From: Tetragenococcus halophilus subsp. flandriensis
Lineage (GTDB): Bacteria > Bacillota > Bacilli > Lactobacillales > Enterococcaceae
DNA: 64,000 nucleotides
Direction of reading: 5' to 3'
Assembly (NCBI RefSeq): GCF_030161475.1
Contig: NZ_BSUG01000076.1
Span: 54,060 to 118,059, forward strand
Below the pieces are notes generated by a model. The model did not search any database. It was not told where the DNA came from and worked only from the letters and a program-made list of their open reading frames with translations. Both the position numbers and the translations under genes were made by a program. How positions within the stretch are numbered: position 1 is the stretch's first letter; every line of letters starts with the position of its first letter. Positions 36,012-44,405 of the stretch are shown here, in pieces.

Positions 36012-36098
36012 TTTCCACTCTCATCCTTTTCTTTTGAATTGCATTCATTATAACATAACACTAGTTAAAAATACCTGAGTAAAATTAGCAAAAAAAGA

Positions 36099-36225
36099 CC
36101 CGCCAGCGGGTGACTGACGGGAAAGGAGTTAAAAATGAAAAAGTGTTTATAGGGTTGTTTCGTTGGTACAATGATTAATATAAACAAATTTTTTGAACAA
36201 ATTATGATCATTTTATTTTGATTCA
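36099..36225 (+). other. Hairpin/mini-ORF element, copy A
   Basis: CCCGCCAG-N7-CTGACGGG (36099-36121) precedes AAAGGAG and ATG 36135. The frame reads MKKCL and stops at TAG 36150-36152; one extra T, as in copy C, would extend it to MKKCLLGLFRWYND. Similarity to copies B and C goes on to about 36225. On the minus strand the hairpin is followed by TCTTTTTTT, so it also reads as a terminator. Confidence 0.75.
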
Positions 36226-36291
36226 ATAAAAATTAAAACTTTATTTGATTTGCGTATTTGATTCAAACATCAATTATTATAAAAAAACGAA

Positions 36292-36415
36292 CCCACCAGC
36301 GGGTAACTGGTGGGAAAGGAGTTAAAATGAAAAAGTGTTTATAGGGTTGTTTGTTGGTACAACTATAATGTAACCAATTTTTATGAAAAATATGTGACGA
36401 AACTATTTTGATTAA
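36292..36415 (+). other. Hairpin/mini-ORF element, copy B
   Basis: CCCACCAG-N7-CTGGTGGG (36292-36314) is a perfect stem that differs from copy A by paired changes. AAAGGAG and ATG 36327 follow, the frame again being MKKCL then TAG (36342-36344). A further single-base loss (TTGTTTGTTGG against TTGTTTCGTTGG) distinguishes it from copy A. Downstream TATAATGTAAC matches copy C. On the minus strand it makes a good terminator for the cupin gene (stop 36460). Outside copies A and B nothing was recognised in 36012-36459. Confidence 0.75.
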
Positions 36416-36459
36416 ATTAAATTATTAATAACAGCAATTGTCAGTAACTTTTTACACAA

Positions 36460-36966
36460 TTAATACCAGTGAGAAAATAATGATCCTTGTCTGCCATAAA
36501 TTGGATCGTTGTCGGGTAGCAAAACTTCGTTGATATTGTTCAATTTTTCCGGACATTCTTCTTTTCCTCCATAACAAATATCATAATCCTGTCCATTGGG
36601 ATAAGCACCGATGACCGAAAAGCCGGGGTATTTTTGCAACAATTTATGACCTGTACCTGCGGGTAAAATCAACACATCACCTTGTTGAACCTCTAATTGT
36701 TCGCCATTTTCGCCACCCATTTGCAACAATGCGCTGCCACCATCAACTACAAGAACTTCATGCGAATTACTATGGTAATGATGATAAGGAAATACACCAT
36801 TACGCCAAGCATTAGACCAATTGTTCTGATAAAGTACTTGCATGGCTTCATCCTCTGCTTCCATGACATTTTTATAAATAAGTAGAGGAAACTGAGGATT
36901 ATTAGGAATGGACCCATCATCTACAAAATAAAGCGCTTGAACTTTTACCTCATCCTGTCTTTTCAT
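36460..36966 (-). CDS. Cupin-domain protein (YjlB-like)
   Basis: A 168-residue single-domain cupin. The metal-site pattern is seen in YHHYHSNSHEVLVVDGG (His, His, Glu) and GDVLILPAGTGHKLL (second His). It resembles the Bacillus YjlB group, whose reaction is not known. GAGGAGG precedes the ATG. It is a single gene between small orphan elements; sugar or oxalate-type small acid binding can only be guessed. Confidence 0.8.
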   Translation of the reverse strand: MKRQDEVKVQALYFVDDGSIPNNPQFPLLIYKNVMEAEDEAMQVLYQNNWSNAWRNGVFPYHHYHSNSHEVLVVDGGSALLQMGGENGEQLEVQQGDVLILPAGTGHKLLQKYPGFSVIGAYPNGQDYDICYGGKEECPEKLNNINEVLLPDNDPIYGRQGSLFSHWY

Positions 36967-37193
36967 GAAAATTCCTCCTCTATTTAAATTGTATCATCTC
37001 TTTACCTAGGCCCAAAATAAAAGGAAACAGTACAAATGTTTAACTTCTCTTACGTTTATTTTCATCAATTTTCCTAGGTTTTTAAATTACCATAAACTAA
37101 ATAAAGTTATCATTACCTTACTAGCTATTTTCAGTTTATTTAAGTTAAAGTATTTCTTGTAATAGCAATAAAGAAAGGACGTGTTCGTTTAAA

Positions 37194-37421
37194 ATGTTAA
37201 CAAAGTCAAATATTATTTCCGTACAAATAAGGAAAGTGTTTTATCCATTTATTATCGCCAGAGATAGCAACGGACATTATCTTTATTTAAACCTTAGTAT
37301 AAATGAGCGTAAAGATACAGTTTTTTGGGAAATCATGTTGAAAATTGCAAATGCTGATTTATGGCTTCCTATTGATAAAGACTCTTATCAACTCTTAGAA
37401 TATGACTGGCTAGAAGTTTAA
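37194..37421 (+). CDS. Small hypothetical protein (75 aa)
   Basis: I do not recognise this protein. It has a compact, mixed composition (SNIISVQIRKVFYPFIIA, then HYLYLNLSINERKDTVFWEI) suited to a small beta-rich domain, without a signal peptide or membrane helix. The nearest ribosome-site-like AAAGGA is about 15 bp before the ATG, further than normal, so the start or even coding status is uncertain. A strong RNA-like hairpin follows at 37457-37548. The preceding 36967-37193 holds nothing I can name. Confidence 0.4.
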   Translation: MLTKSNIISVQIRKVFYPFIIARDSNGHYLYLNLSINERKDTVFWEIMLKIANADLWLPIDKDSYQLLEYDWLEV

Positions 37422-37456
37422 TTTAACAATAAAAAACAATAATATTAGTAAAAAGA

Positions 37457-37548
37457 AAAATAATCGAGTGATATTAAGAGATTTGCTTTTTAATTGTTGT
37501 CAATTCCTAACAATTAATGAAATCCATCAAGTATCGCTCGACTATTTT
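37457..37548 (+). ncRNA. Structured element: 19-bp stem with inner hairpin
   Basis: AAAATAATCGAGTGATATT (37457-37475) pairs with the segment 37530-37548 with one mismatch and two G-U pairs that exist only in plus-strand RNA. Inside is TAATTGTT (37491-37498)/AACAATTA (37509-37516). No strong T tract follows. It may be the 3' end of the small ORF transcript or an independent small RNA. Confidence 0.4.
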
Positions 37549-37612
37549 AGTATAAAAATTCTTATGTCACGCTTTTTAAGCTAGAACATTACGATAGCTC
37601 AGAGCTTTTTCA

Positions 37613-39046
37613 CTATTCAGGATAAACATCAGCAGGGATTGCTGATTGATATTTCTTACCATTTAATTGTTTCTTATGCTCTTCTTTAGCTTTTTCCAAC
37701 AATTCAGGCTGTGTCAATAAATCATAGGCTGTAGTAGCTAAAGTTTTTCCAGCTGCTAAAAGACCTTTGTGTGCAACTGAAGATTTCCCATTAGCTACCC
37801 ACTGCCATGAATGTGGCGCAACGCCTTGTGGTTCGCAACCAATCAAAACTTGCCCGGTAGGACAAACCCAGCTTACATCCCCTACGTCTGTAGAACCTGA
37901 CGTCTCTTCAGAAAACACAAGTGGTGCTATTTGTTCAGTAATTGGTAAAGTTCCCAAACGTTGGATTTCCTTTTCGTCAGCTTCTGGTGCTAAATTGCGA
38001 GCCCGCTCGATTAAGCTTTCTTTTACTTCATCTGTTAAAGTATCATAATAACGTTTTGCATAGCTTTGATCTTCATCTGTTAATTGTAGAGAACCATGTT
38101 CTTTTAAGTTTTCATGAATCGCACCGGTAATTGCTTGGTTAGGCACATAGTTATAACAAGCTGAATCAAATTTTGTTTCTAATTCTGTTTCAGTCATCAT
38201 AGCAGCCCCTTCTGCTACTTTATTTACACGATCAAAAATAGCTTTAGCTTGTTCAATTTTTGGTGCACGAACAAAATAGTAGAGGGTAGCACTTGGTTGC
38301 ACGACATTTGCGGACTCTCCTCCAGCATCAATAAAGGCATAATGAATGCGACCTTCATCAATGATATGTTCACGTAAAAATTGCACACCTGTATTCATCA
38401 ACTCAGCGGCATCAAGCGCACTTCTGCCTTGCTCAGGAGCTGCTGCAGCGTGAGCTGATGCCCCCTTAAAGTGATAGTAGCACTGGTAAACTGCTAAACT
38501 GCTTGTTGCCCAAGCCGCGTTCATATCCATTGGATGCCAAGCAAGGGCACAGTCGATATCATCAAATACGCCATCTCGAGCCATAAAAGCTTTGCCATAG
38601 CCACTTTCTTCTGCTGGACAGCCAAATAGTTTAATTGTGCCTTCCAATTTTTCTTTTTCCATATAGTCTTTGATTCCAACTGCAGCAGTTAAAGCGCCGG
38701 TCCCTAATAAGTTATGTCCACAACCTTGTCCATTACCGCCGGGAACTTCTGCTTTTTGTTCACCTAAGTCTGCTACCTGGCTTAAATTGGCTAATGCATC
38801 ATATTCAGCTAAAATTCCAATTACGGGTTTGCCGCTACCGTAAGTTGTAACAAATGAATGCTGCATATGAGCTACACCTTTTTCCAAGCTAAAGCCTTCT
38901 TTTTCTAAAATACGATAATAAGGTTGCACCGATTTTTCAACAGCAAAACGCGTTTCCGGCGTTCCCCAAATTTCATCAGCCGCATCTGTAAACAACTCTT
39001 TTTTTGCTTCAATTAATTCACTAATTTCTTGTTTTGCATCTTTCAT
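37613..39046 (-). CDS. abgB: AbgB-like M20 amidohydrolase
   Basis: Metallo-amidohydrolase of 477 residues, the size of AbgB (p-aminobenzoyl-glutamate hydrolase subunit B). GILAEYDALANLSQVAD, GQGCGHNLLGTGALTAAV, CPAEESGYGKAFM and FKGASAHAAAAPEQGRSALD give the M20 metal site and dimerisation domain. AbgB in Escherichia works with AbgA; no AbgA is seen here, so the substrate may be another N-acyl amino acid. AAAGGAG precedes the ATG by about 12 bp. It follows an MFS carrier gene by 16 bp, a likely import-hydrolysis pair. Confidence 0.85.
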   Translation of the reverse strand: MKDAKQEISELIEAKKELFTDAADEIWGTPETRFAVEKSVQPYYRILEKEGFSLEKGVAHMQHSFVTTYGSGKPVIGILAEYDALANLSQVADLGEQKAEVPGGNGQGCGHNLLGTGALTAAVGIKDYMEKEKLEGTIKLFGCPAEESGYGKAFMARDGVFDDIDCALAWHPMDMNAAWATSSLAVYQCYYHFKGASAHAAAAPEQGRSALDAAELMNTGVQFLREHIIDEGRIHYAFIDAGGESANVVQPSATLYYFVRAPKIEQAKAIFDRVNKVAEGAAMMTETELETKFDSACYNYVPNQAITGAIHENLKEHGSLQLTDEDQSYAKRYYDTLTDEVKESLIERARNLAPEADEKEIQRLGTLPITEQIAPLVFSEETSGSTDVGDVSWVCPTGQVLIGCEPQGVAPHSWQWVANGKSSVAHKGLLAAGKTLATTAYDLLTQPELLEKAKEEHKKQLNGKKYQSAIPADVYPE

Positions 39047-39062
39047 AAATAATAACGCTCCT

Positions 39063-40250
39063 TTATTTTTTTACAGCTAAAATCGTCAGACCACAGGCGA
39101 TACTTACTACTGATAAAAAGCCAAAAGCAAGTATGAATGACCCGTTTCCTATTTCAATCAGTTGACCTAAAATCATAGGGGATAAAAACCCTCCCAATGT
39201 ACCTCCAGTATTCACGATCCCAATGGAAGAACCTATAGAATGTTCATCCATGATTTTGTGTGGTAAAGTAAAAATTGCCGTAAAGCCCGATACCACGATC
39301 ATACTAAGTAAGATTAATGCCAGCATTGAAAAAATCAAATTATTGGAAAATACAAATAACAATACCAATACAGCAGATATCAACGATACAGCGAAAATAA
39401 ATCCTTTTTCTTTACCCAAAAATATTTTTGTCAAAACCGAACCAGCAAAAATCGTTCCCAAGGTTTGAAATACCGCATTAGCAGAAAGTAAATAACCAAT
39501 TGTGGTGATATCTAAACTAAATTTTTGTTCCAAAAAAGACGGTAACCATGACATATTTCCGTACATGACGATATTTATTAAAAGCATCGCCAAGAATAAG
39601 ATCAATACATTTCGGTCTTTCAATAATTTTTTAAAGGAAGCCGAATTTTGTACAGAACCTTTTTTTACAGCTAAATCTTTAGGAACAAAAAGCGCAACCA
39701 AAATAATTGATAATACAAATAATAATCCCAATGCGATATAGCCATAGCGCCAATTCATACTGATTAAATTAGCCCCTATCGTAAATGCTAAAACACCGCC
39801 AATTCCAGAGGTTGATAACATTAAAGATTGTACAAAAGTACGTCGCTGTTGAGCAAAGTTTTCCGCAACAGCTTTTGAACAACTAGGTGGATAACCTCCA
39901 TGTCCCACACCAGCAAAAAACCGAATGACTAGAAATAGCATAAAGCTACTTACCGCACCAAACGCAAATGAAAAGAATGCAATAATTCCTAGAGATAGTA
40001 ACAGTACCTTTTTTGCACCGATTTTGTCGGCTAGCCAACCGCCTGGGATTTGCATTAATGAATACCCTAAGAAAAATAAAGACATAATCAAACCCGTTTG
40101 GTTAGCCGCTAAATTATATTCCGAAGCAATCGGAATAATTGCAGTAGAGATCATTGTTTTATCCATATATACCATAGAATAACCGATCATTAACGCAGCA
40201 ATAATTCCAAAGGTATTTTTGGATTTTACCTGATCAACATTTGTTTCCAA
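39063..40250 (-). CDS. MFS transporter (anion:cation symporter type)
   Basis: A 395-residue carrier with 12 predicted membrane segments and MFS motifs PGGWLADKIGAKKVLLLSLG after segment 2 and RFFAGVGHGGYPPSCSKAVA in segment 4, as in organic acid/sialate-type symporters. I place the start at TTG 40250, 8 bp after AAGGGAG; upstream in-frame codons lack a ribosome site. With abgB it forms a two-gene unit, probably importing the acylated substrate. A candidate cre lies upstream at 40325-40340. Confidence 0.82.
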   Translation of the reverse strand: METNVDQVKSKNTFGIIAALMIGYSMVYMDKTMISTAIIPIASEYNLAANQTGLIMSLFFLGYSLMQIPGGWLADKIGAKKVLLLSLGIIAFFSFAFGAVSSFMLFLVIRFFAGVGHGGYPPSCSKAVAENFAQQRRTFVQSLMLSTSGIGGVLAFTIGANLISMNWRYGYIALGLLFVLSIILVALFVPKDLAVKKGSVQNSASFKKLLKDRNVLILFLAMLLINIVMYGNMSWLPSFLEQKFSLDITTIGYLLSANAVFQTLGTIFAGSVLTKIFLGKEKGFIFAVSLISAVLVLLFVFSNNLIFSMLALILLSMIVVSGFTAIFTLPHKIMDEHSIGSSIGIVNTGGTLGGFLSPMILGQLIEIGNGSFILAFGFLSVVSIACGLTILAVKK

Positions 40251-40324
40251 ATTTTTACACTCCCTTTTAAATATATTTGTAAGTATCCTTAAAAGATACA
40301 AAAATTTTTTCTAACACCTTGAAA

Positions 40325-40340
40325 ATAAAAGCGCTTTCTA
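40325..40340. promoter_or_regulatory. Candidate cre (CcpA) site upstream of the MFS-abgB unit
   Basis: ATAAAAGCGCTTTCTA matches WTGNAARCGNWWWCAW at 14 of 16 positions. It lies about 75 bp from the TTG start, suggesting carbon catabolite control. Confidence 0.45.
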
Positions 40341-40574
40341 AATAAAATATTTTTTTATAAAAGCAGTATTTTTTTGGTGGAAATTACAAGACGTATTATA
40401 GAAAGCCTCGTTTTACTATATCCATCAAAAAGTTTTTCTCTTATTCTTTTATTATAACGCGTCCTATGAAAAAACATAGTTGAAATAAAAAGTAAAATTC
40501 CACAAGTCCATAATAAAAAGTGAAAGTTAGCGCTCTATGTTTAAAAATAATAGACTAACCCAAATATCAAAACT

Positions 40575-40771
40575 GTTAGTGGGATATCAGACAATGTGCC
40601 ACCAATCTTTAAATTATTGGTGGTAACTTCTTCGATGTACCTCCAATCCTTAATTTATTGGTGGTAACTCCCTCGATGTGCCACCAATAAATTATATTAT
40701 TGGTGGCAACTCACTCGATGTACCTCCAATCTTTATACTATTGGTGGCAACTTACTTGATGTACCTCCAAT
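40575..40771. repeat. 41-bp periodic dyad array, locus 3 (5 units plus a degenerate half)
   Basis: Units begin at 40575, 40616, 40657, 40699 and 40740, each a 32-bp dyad; a decayed half site (AATAGTGG) follows at 40782. Examples are ATTGGTGG-N16-CCACCAAT at 40657-40688 and ATTGGTGG-N16-CCTCCAAT at 40740-40771. Centres share the ending cGATGTa/g, unlike locus 2. It lies between the MFS promoter and the orphan EIIC terminator in an otherwise empty 696-bp gap. Confidence 0.92.
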
Positions 40772-40878
40772 AATTATAAATAATAGTGGAATATCTGAGG
40801 AGAAACGAATGATTTTCAGTTAAGAAAACTATTCCTGTTACTATCAAGTCTCAATCAATTTTTACACTTAAAAAAATA

Positions 40879-40917
40879 AAGGTTTCGCAAAACACGATAA
40901 TGGTTTTGCGAAACCTT
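40879..40917 (-). terminator. Terminator of the orphan PTS EIIC gene
   Basis: AAGGTTTCGCAAAAC (40879-40893) and GTTTTGCGAAACCTT (40903-40917) form a perfect 15-bp stem; a T-rich run follows on the minus strand, 30 bp past the stop at 40947. Confidence 0.92.
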
Positions 40918-40946
40918 GTCTTCACTATTATTAGCTGTTAAATTTA

Positions 40947-41984
40947 TTAGCCCAAAAACTCAAATACTTCTTGTCGGTTATATAAATTCAATACTTTCTC
41001 ACAGGCATATTGCGAAACGATTGCGGCAAGTGCTGGAACAATGATCCAAAAAATAAGTGCCATAATCGGTGCTTGTCCACCTTCAATCGCTGCAAAAGGC
41101 CCTACCAAACCTACTAAACCAAAACCCGCAGAAGACGGCGTTCCTGTAATCCCCAAAAGTGCAACTGGCAGGGCAGAAACAATCGCTGTGAAAAAGCATG
41201 GTACCAAAATTATTGGTTTACGGAATAAATTGGGCATCATCATTTTCATTGCGCCTAAAGCAATCGCAATAGTAATTCCTGATTTATTGATTCGCCATGA
41301 ATTAACCACCAAAACAATCGTAGTTGCACCCACGCCCATTGCTGCAGCTCCTGCAGCAACACCATCTAACTGAATCGCTAAACCAATTGCGATAGTCGAG
41401 ATTGGAGAGATAATCAACAGAGCAAATGAACAAGAAATTAAAATACTCATTAAAACAGGTTGTAAAGTCGTAAATGTATTAATAGCAGTTCCAATAGCTG
41501 CAGAAATAGCTGTAATATATGGATATATATAAAGACCAATTAAACTCGCCCCTGTACCAACAACGATAGGAGTACCTATAATTTCAACCGAACCAAATTT
41601 ATCTCCGATGAGTAAAATCAAACCTACAGCAACTGCCGCAGTTATCATTGTATTGATAATATCACCTGTACCAGCGCCAATAAACGCTCCTGCTTCATCA
41701 TCAAATTGGATGGAACCAGAACCAATCAAAGCTGCCACACCGACAACAGACATCCGCATAGGATTTAAATTAAATTGCAATCCAATCAAAAATCCAATAA
41801 CTGCTGGTGTCGCAATTTGGAAAAGTTCAGTTGTCTGCGTCCAAGTAACTGCAAAAGAATTATCACCAAACGCACCTAAAATGACAGATAATACCGCATT
41901 GGGAATCAACCCAACAATAATTCCTGTTGCTGTTCCTGCTAATATTTTATTCAAAAACCTTTTCGGTGTTAGTGCTTCTTCCAT
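40947..41984 (-). CDS. Orphan PTS EIIC-type membrane protein
   Basis: A 345-residue membrane protein of the PTS_EIIC type 2 kind found without EIIA or EIIB. Visible are the long runs of Gly/Ala/Ile membrane segments, GFLIGLQFNLNPMRMSVVG, LDGVAAGAAAMGVGATTIVLV and GTPSSAGFGLVGLVGPFAAI. The substrate is unknown; members of this group may work as regulated carriers without phosphorylation. GAAAGGAAG precedes the ATG. It is a single gene with its own terminator. Confidence 0.8.
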   Translation of the reverse strand: MEEALTPKRFLNKILAGTATGIIVGLIPNAVLSVILGAFGDNSFAVTWTQTTELFQIATPAVIGFLIGLQFNLNPMRMSVVGVAALIGSGSIQFDDEAGAFIGAGTGDIINTMITAAVAVGLILLIGDKFGSVEIIGTPIVVGTGASLIGLYIYPYITAISAAIGTAINTFTTLQPVLMSILISCSFALLIISPISTIAIGLAIQLDGVAAGAAAMGVGATTIVLVVNSWRINKSGITIAIALGAMKMMMPNLFRKPIILVPCFFTAIVSALPVALLGITGTPSSAGFGLVGLVGPFAAIEGGQAPIMALIFWIIVPALAAIVSQYACEKVLNLYNRQEVFEFLG

Positions 41985-42200
41985 AATTTTCGCTTCCTTT
42001 CAATTCCTATAAATTTTCTCAAACTTTATAATAAGCCTTCTGCTATTTTCTAGAGTTAAATTGAAAATTTTCAGAATTTTTATTTATCGATTATTATAAC
42101 GAAAGCAAATTTAAATTGCAATAGAATTGTCTGAAAATAATGAATATACAGATAATTTTTTTCAGCTAATAAGCGCTTTCCTATGAAAAGTCAAAAAAAT

Positions 42201-42320
42201 CCCGCCAGCATACCACTGACGGGAAAGGAGTTAAAATGAAAAAGTGTTTATTAGGGTTGTTTCGTTGGTATATTTATAATGTAACGAAGAAATATGAATA
42301 AATTGTGATAATTATTTTCT
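42201..42320 (+). other. Hairpin/mini-ORF element, copy C (longest reading frame)
   Basis: CCCGCCAG-N7-CTGACGGG (42201-42223) precedes AAAGGAG and ATG 42236, as in copies A and B. The extra T keeps the frame open to 42301. On the minus strand the hairpin is followed by a run of T. The upstream part of this gap (41985-42200) has only a weak cre-like AAGCGCTTTCC at about 42168. Confidence 0.75.
42236..42301 (+). CDS. Candidate 21-residue peptide of the repeat element
   Basis: The frame encodes MKKCLLGLFRWYIYNVTKKY plus a final Glu. It has a basic start, a hydrophobic and aromatic centre and a basic end, a pattern found in small membrane-active peptides. The ribosome site GGAAAGGAG has near-ideal spacing, and a hairpin lies immediately before it, an arrangement seen in type I toxin mRNAs. 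No homologue comes to mind. Copies A and B have the same first five codons but stop early. Confidence 0.4.
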   Translation: MKKCLLGLFRWYIYNVTKKYE

Positions 42321-42360
42321 AAAAGCATTAAATTTATCCTATTTCATTTCCTTTTATAAA

Positions 42361-42425
42361 AAAGAGCGTTGAGAAAGAATCTTGGAGAATTATACACAAT
42401 GTGTTTTGTGTGCCCAACGCTCTTT
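42361..42425 (-). terminator. Terminator hairpin after the SGNH hydrolase gene
   Basis: AAAGAGCGTTG (42361-42371) and CAACGCTCTTT (42415-42425) pair, with ACACAA/TTGTGT pairing inside (42394-42411). On the minus strand TTTTTT follows; a weaker T run follows on the plus strand, so it may also end a transcript from copy C. Nothing was recognised in 42426-42600. Confidence 0.8.
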
Positions 42426-42600
42426 ATTTATTAATGATATCACTTACAAACTTAAAAAGATAGCACGTTTTTTAAATTAAAAACATAAATTATCACGAGC
42501 ACTGGACAAATCAGTTTATTTGGATGTTACAAAGAAAATGACGTGCAATTTAGACATTGTTTAATAAATAATAATTGGTGCTTTTTTGTCATACAACTTT

Positions 42601-43329
42601 TTAATCTTCTTCGGTGATTTGTTGGTAAAACAATTCTGCTAAGGCTTCTGATCCATTTTCGTCTGGATGAATGCCATCAGGGAAATATTCCGAATGATTC
42701 TGCATTTCTTCATAGACATCAACAAATTCCAGATTGAACTCATTTGCGGTTTCTTCTACTACATCTCGCACGTTAATAACAACGCCTGGATCAATAGAAC
42801 CACTGATCACATCATTTTCAATAAAAGCTGGTGGTGGTGAGGCTAAGATAATCCTAGAAACACTTGCTAGATCCTGATAATTTTTAAGAAGTGCTTCATA
42901 TTCCTCTTTAAATTGATCTGCACCATTCCAATTAGTCGCCTTTGTATCATTGGTGCCCAACATAATAATAACAATCTCTGGATTAAAATCTAAGCTTTCT
43001 TCATACTCTTCTGTCGTTTCATAAGGAAAATCGCTAGAAGATTGGGCAGCGTAATTTGACACGCCAAAATTGTGCACTGCATAGCCCTCTCCTAGTAAGT
43101 TCTCTAATTTTTCAGGATAAAAATCACCTTCGGTTGCTGCAATATACATATCATAGGTAATACTATCGCCAACAGCCGCAATCCGTGTATCACTAGCATC
43201 CACATCTTCACTCTCATTATCAGGACTTGACCTAGCATTAAAGTAAAATATTACAGCAAAAATAATAACAAGCAGGAGTAAAGTAAATAAAACGATATTC
43301 ATCCATTTTTTTCTGAATAAGTTTTTCAT
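42601..43329 (-). CDS. Membrane-anchored SGNH/GDSL hydrolase
   Basis: A 242-residue protein with an N-terminal membrane anchor (about residues 9-28, MNIVLFTLLLLVIIFAVIFY) and an extracytoplasmic SGNH esterase domain. Catalytic blocks are AAVGDSITYD (Ser), FGVSNYAAQ (Gly region), LGTNDTK (Asn) and PDGIHPDENG (Asp, His). Such enzymes deacylate glycans or lipids at the cell surface; the substrate here is unknown. AAAAGGGAG precedes the ATG. It lies downstream of the deo operon terminator. Confidence 0.87.
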   Translation of the reverse strand: MKNLFRKKWMNIVLFTLLLLVIIFAVIFYFNARSSPDNESEDVDASDTRIAAVGDSITYDMYIAATEGDFYPEKLENLLGEGYAVHNFGVSNYAAQSSSDFPYETTEEYEESLDFNPEIVIIMLGTNDTKATNWNGADQFKEEYEALLKNYQDLASVSRIILASPPPAFIENDVISGSIDPGVVINVRDVVEETANEFNLEFVDVYEEMQNHSEYFPDGIHPDENGSEALAELFYQQITEED

Positions 43330-43394
43330 AGAATGGCTCCCTTTTTATATAAGGATACACAACTTTATTCACTTTTTAAACAAATCAGCTAAAA

Positions 43395-43429
43395 AAGCTA
43401 AGATAAACATCAACTGTTCACCTTAGCTT
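43395..43429 (-). terminator. Terminator of the deo operon
   Basis: AAGCTAAG (43395-43402) and CTTAGCTT (43422-43429) pair; a run of six T follows on the minus strand, just past the deoR stop at 43437. Confidence 0.8.
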
Positions 43430-43436
43430 GTCATTT

Positions 43437-44390
43437 TTATACTGCGAAATTCATTAAATTCTGAGCTAGAACTGAGTCGAAAATACCATGATTGGCATAA
43501 CCTGCCTTTAGTACTGCATGAACTGCCGCAGCTTTTTTAGTGCCGCCCGCAACCAAAATAGAGTACTCTTTCTTTTTCAGTTCTGTTAACTCAATGCCAA
43601 CTGTACGATGATCTAACTCATGATTAACTAGCTGCCCCTGTCCATCGATAAAACGTGACACAATATCGCCTACAGCTTCATCTCGTAGTTTTTTCTTTTG
43701 CTTTTCATCTAAATAGCCCAAATTAAAAAGTAAAGCATCCTTACGCACAGAACCAACTGTAAATAATGCAATATTGGCTTTTTTTCCAAGATTTAAAATT
43801 GACCTGATAAAACGATCTTGTTCGACAAACTCTTTAGTCGTTTGACTGTCAAAGAAGGTAGGTAAAGGCAGATGTTGTGCCTGAGCATTAAAAGCATTGG
43901 CTAATTCATTGATGCTTTCATAGGCGTAAGTTTTTTCATGGTCAAAACTAAAACCTCCCTTTAGCTGGACAGTTTGAACACCTGTGATCTCCTGTTTTTC
44001 TAGGTGAGATGTCACCGCATGAATCGTTTTCCCCCACCCAATACCAATAATATCTGTCGGTTGTACAATTTTTGTTAAATACAAGGCAGTATAGGCACCC
44101 AGTCGGTCAAGCATTGTCTTTTGCGATTGATACTGGTCAGGTACCACTTGAATACTTGCTTCATATTTTTCGCTCAAAGCTTCTGCCAAAGACTGAAAAT
44201 CGACAAAAGGATTTTCTACCTTAATTTTAACCAAACCTTCTTCTTTAGCAATTTGTAAAGACCGTGAAATTGTTGGTCGAGACACCTGCAACTTTTCTGC
44301 AATCGCAGTTTGACCAAGATTTTCTTCATAGTAAAGCTTGGCAATTGTCATCGCTTGTTTTAGTTTGGCTTTTTCATCCTTTTTTGCCAT
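43437..44390 (-). CDS. deoR: SorC-type deoxyribonucleoside regulator DeoR
   Basis: A 317-residue repressor of the SorC/Bacillus DeoR kind that senses deoxyribose 5-phosphate. The N-terminal helix-turn-helix is LGQTAIAEKLQVSRPTISRS (about 25-45); the sugar-phosphate-binding domain (about 60-310) has GIGWGKTIHAVTSHLE and LFTVGSVRKD. I place the start at ATG 44390 with GGTGG about 5 bp upstream; an ATG at 44402 lies too close to its possible ribosome site. It follows deoB closely. A nearly exact match to the Bacillus subtilis DeoR operator lies upstream of deoC. Confidence 0.86.
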   Translation of the reverse strand: MAKKDEKAKLKQAMTIAKLYYEENLGQTAIAEKLQVSRPTISRSLQIAKEEGLVKIKVENPFVDFQSLAEALSEKYEASIQVVPDQYQSQKTMLDRLGAYTALYLTKIVQPTDIIGIGWGKTIHAVTSHLEKQEITGVQTVQLKGGFSFDHEKTYAYESINELANAFNAQAQHLPLPTFFDSQTTKEFVEQDRFIRSILNLGKKANIALFTVGSVRKDALLFNLGYLDEKQKKKLRDEAVGDIVSRFIDGQGQLVNHELDHRTVGIELTELKKKEYSILVAGGTKKAAAVHAVLKAGYANHGIFDSVLAQNLMNFAV

Positions 44391-44405
44391 TTTTTCCACC
44401 ATCTT

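Noticed and set aside
42163-42182. cre site upstream of the orphan EIIC gene
   Set aside because: TAATAAGCGCTTTCCT has three mismatches to the consensus and lies about 180 bp from the start codon.
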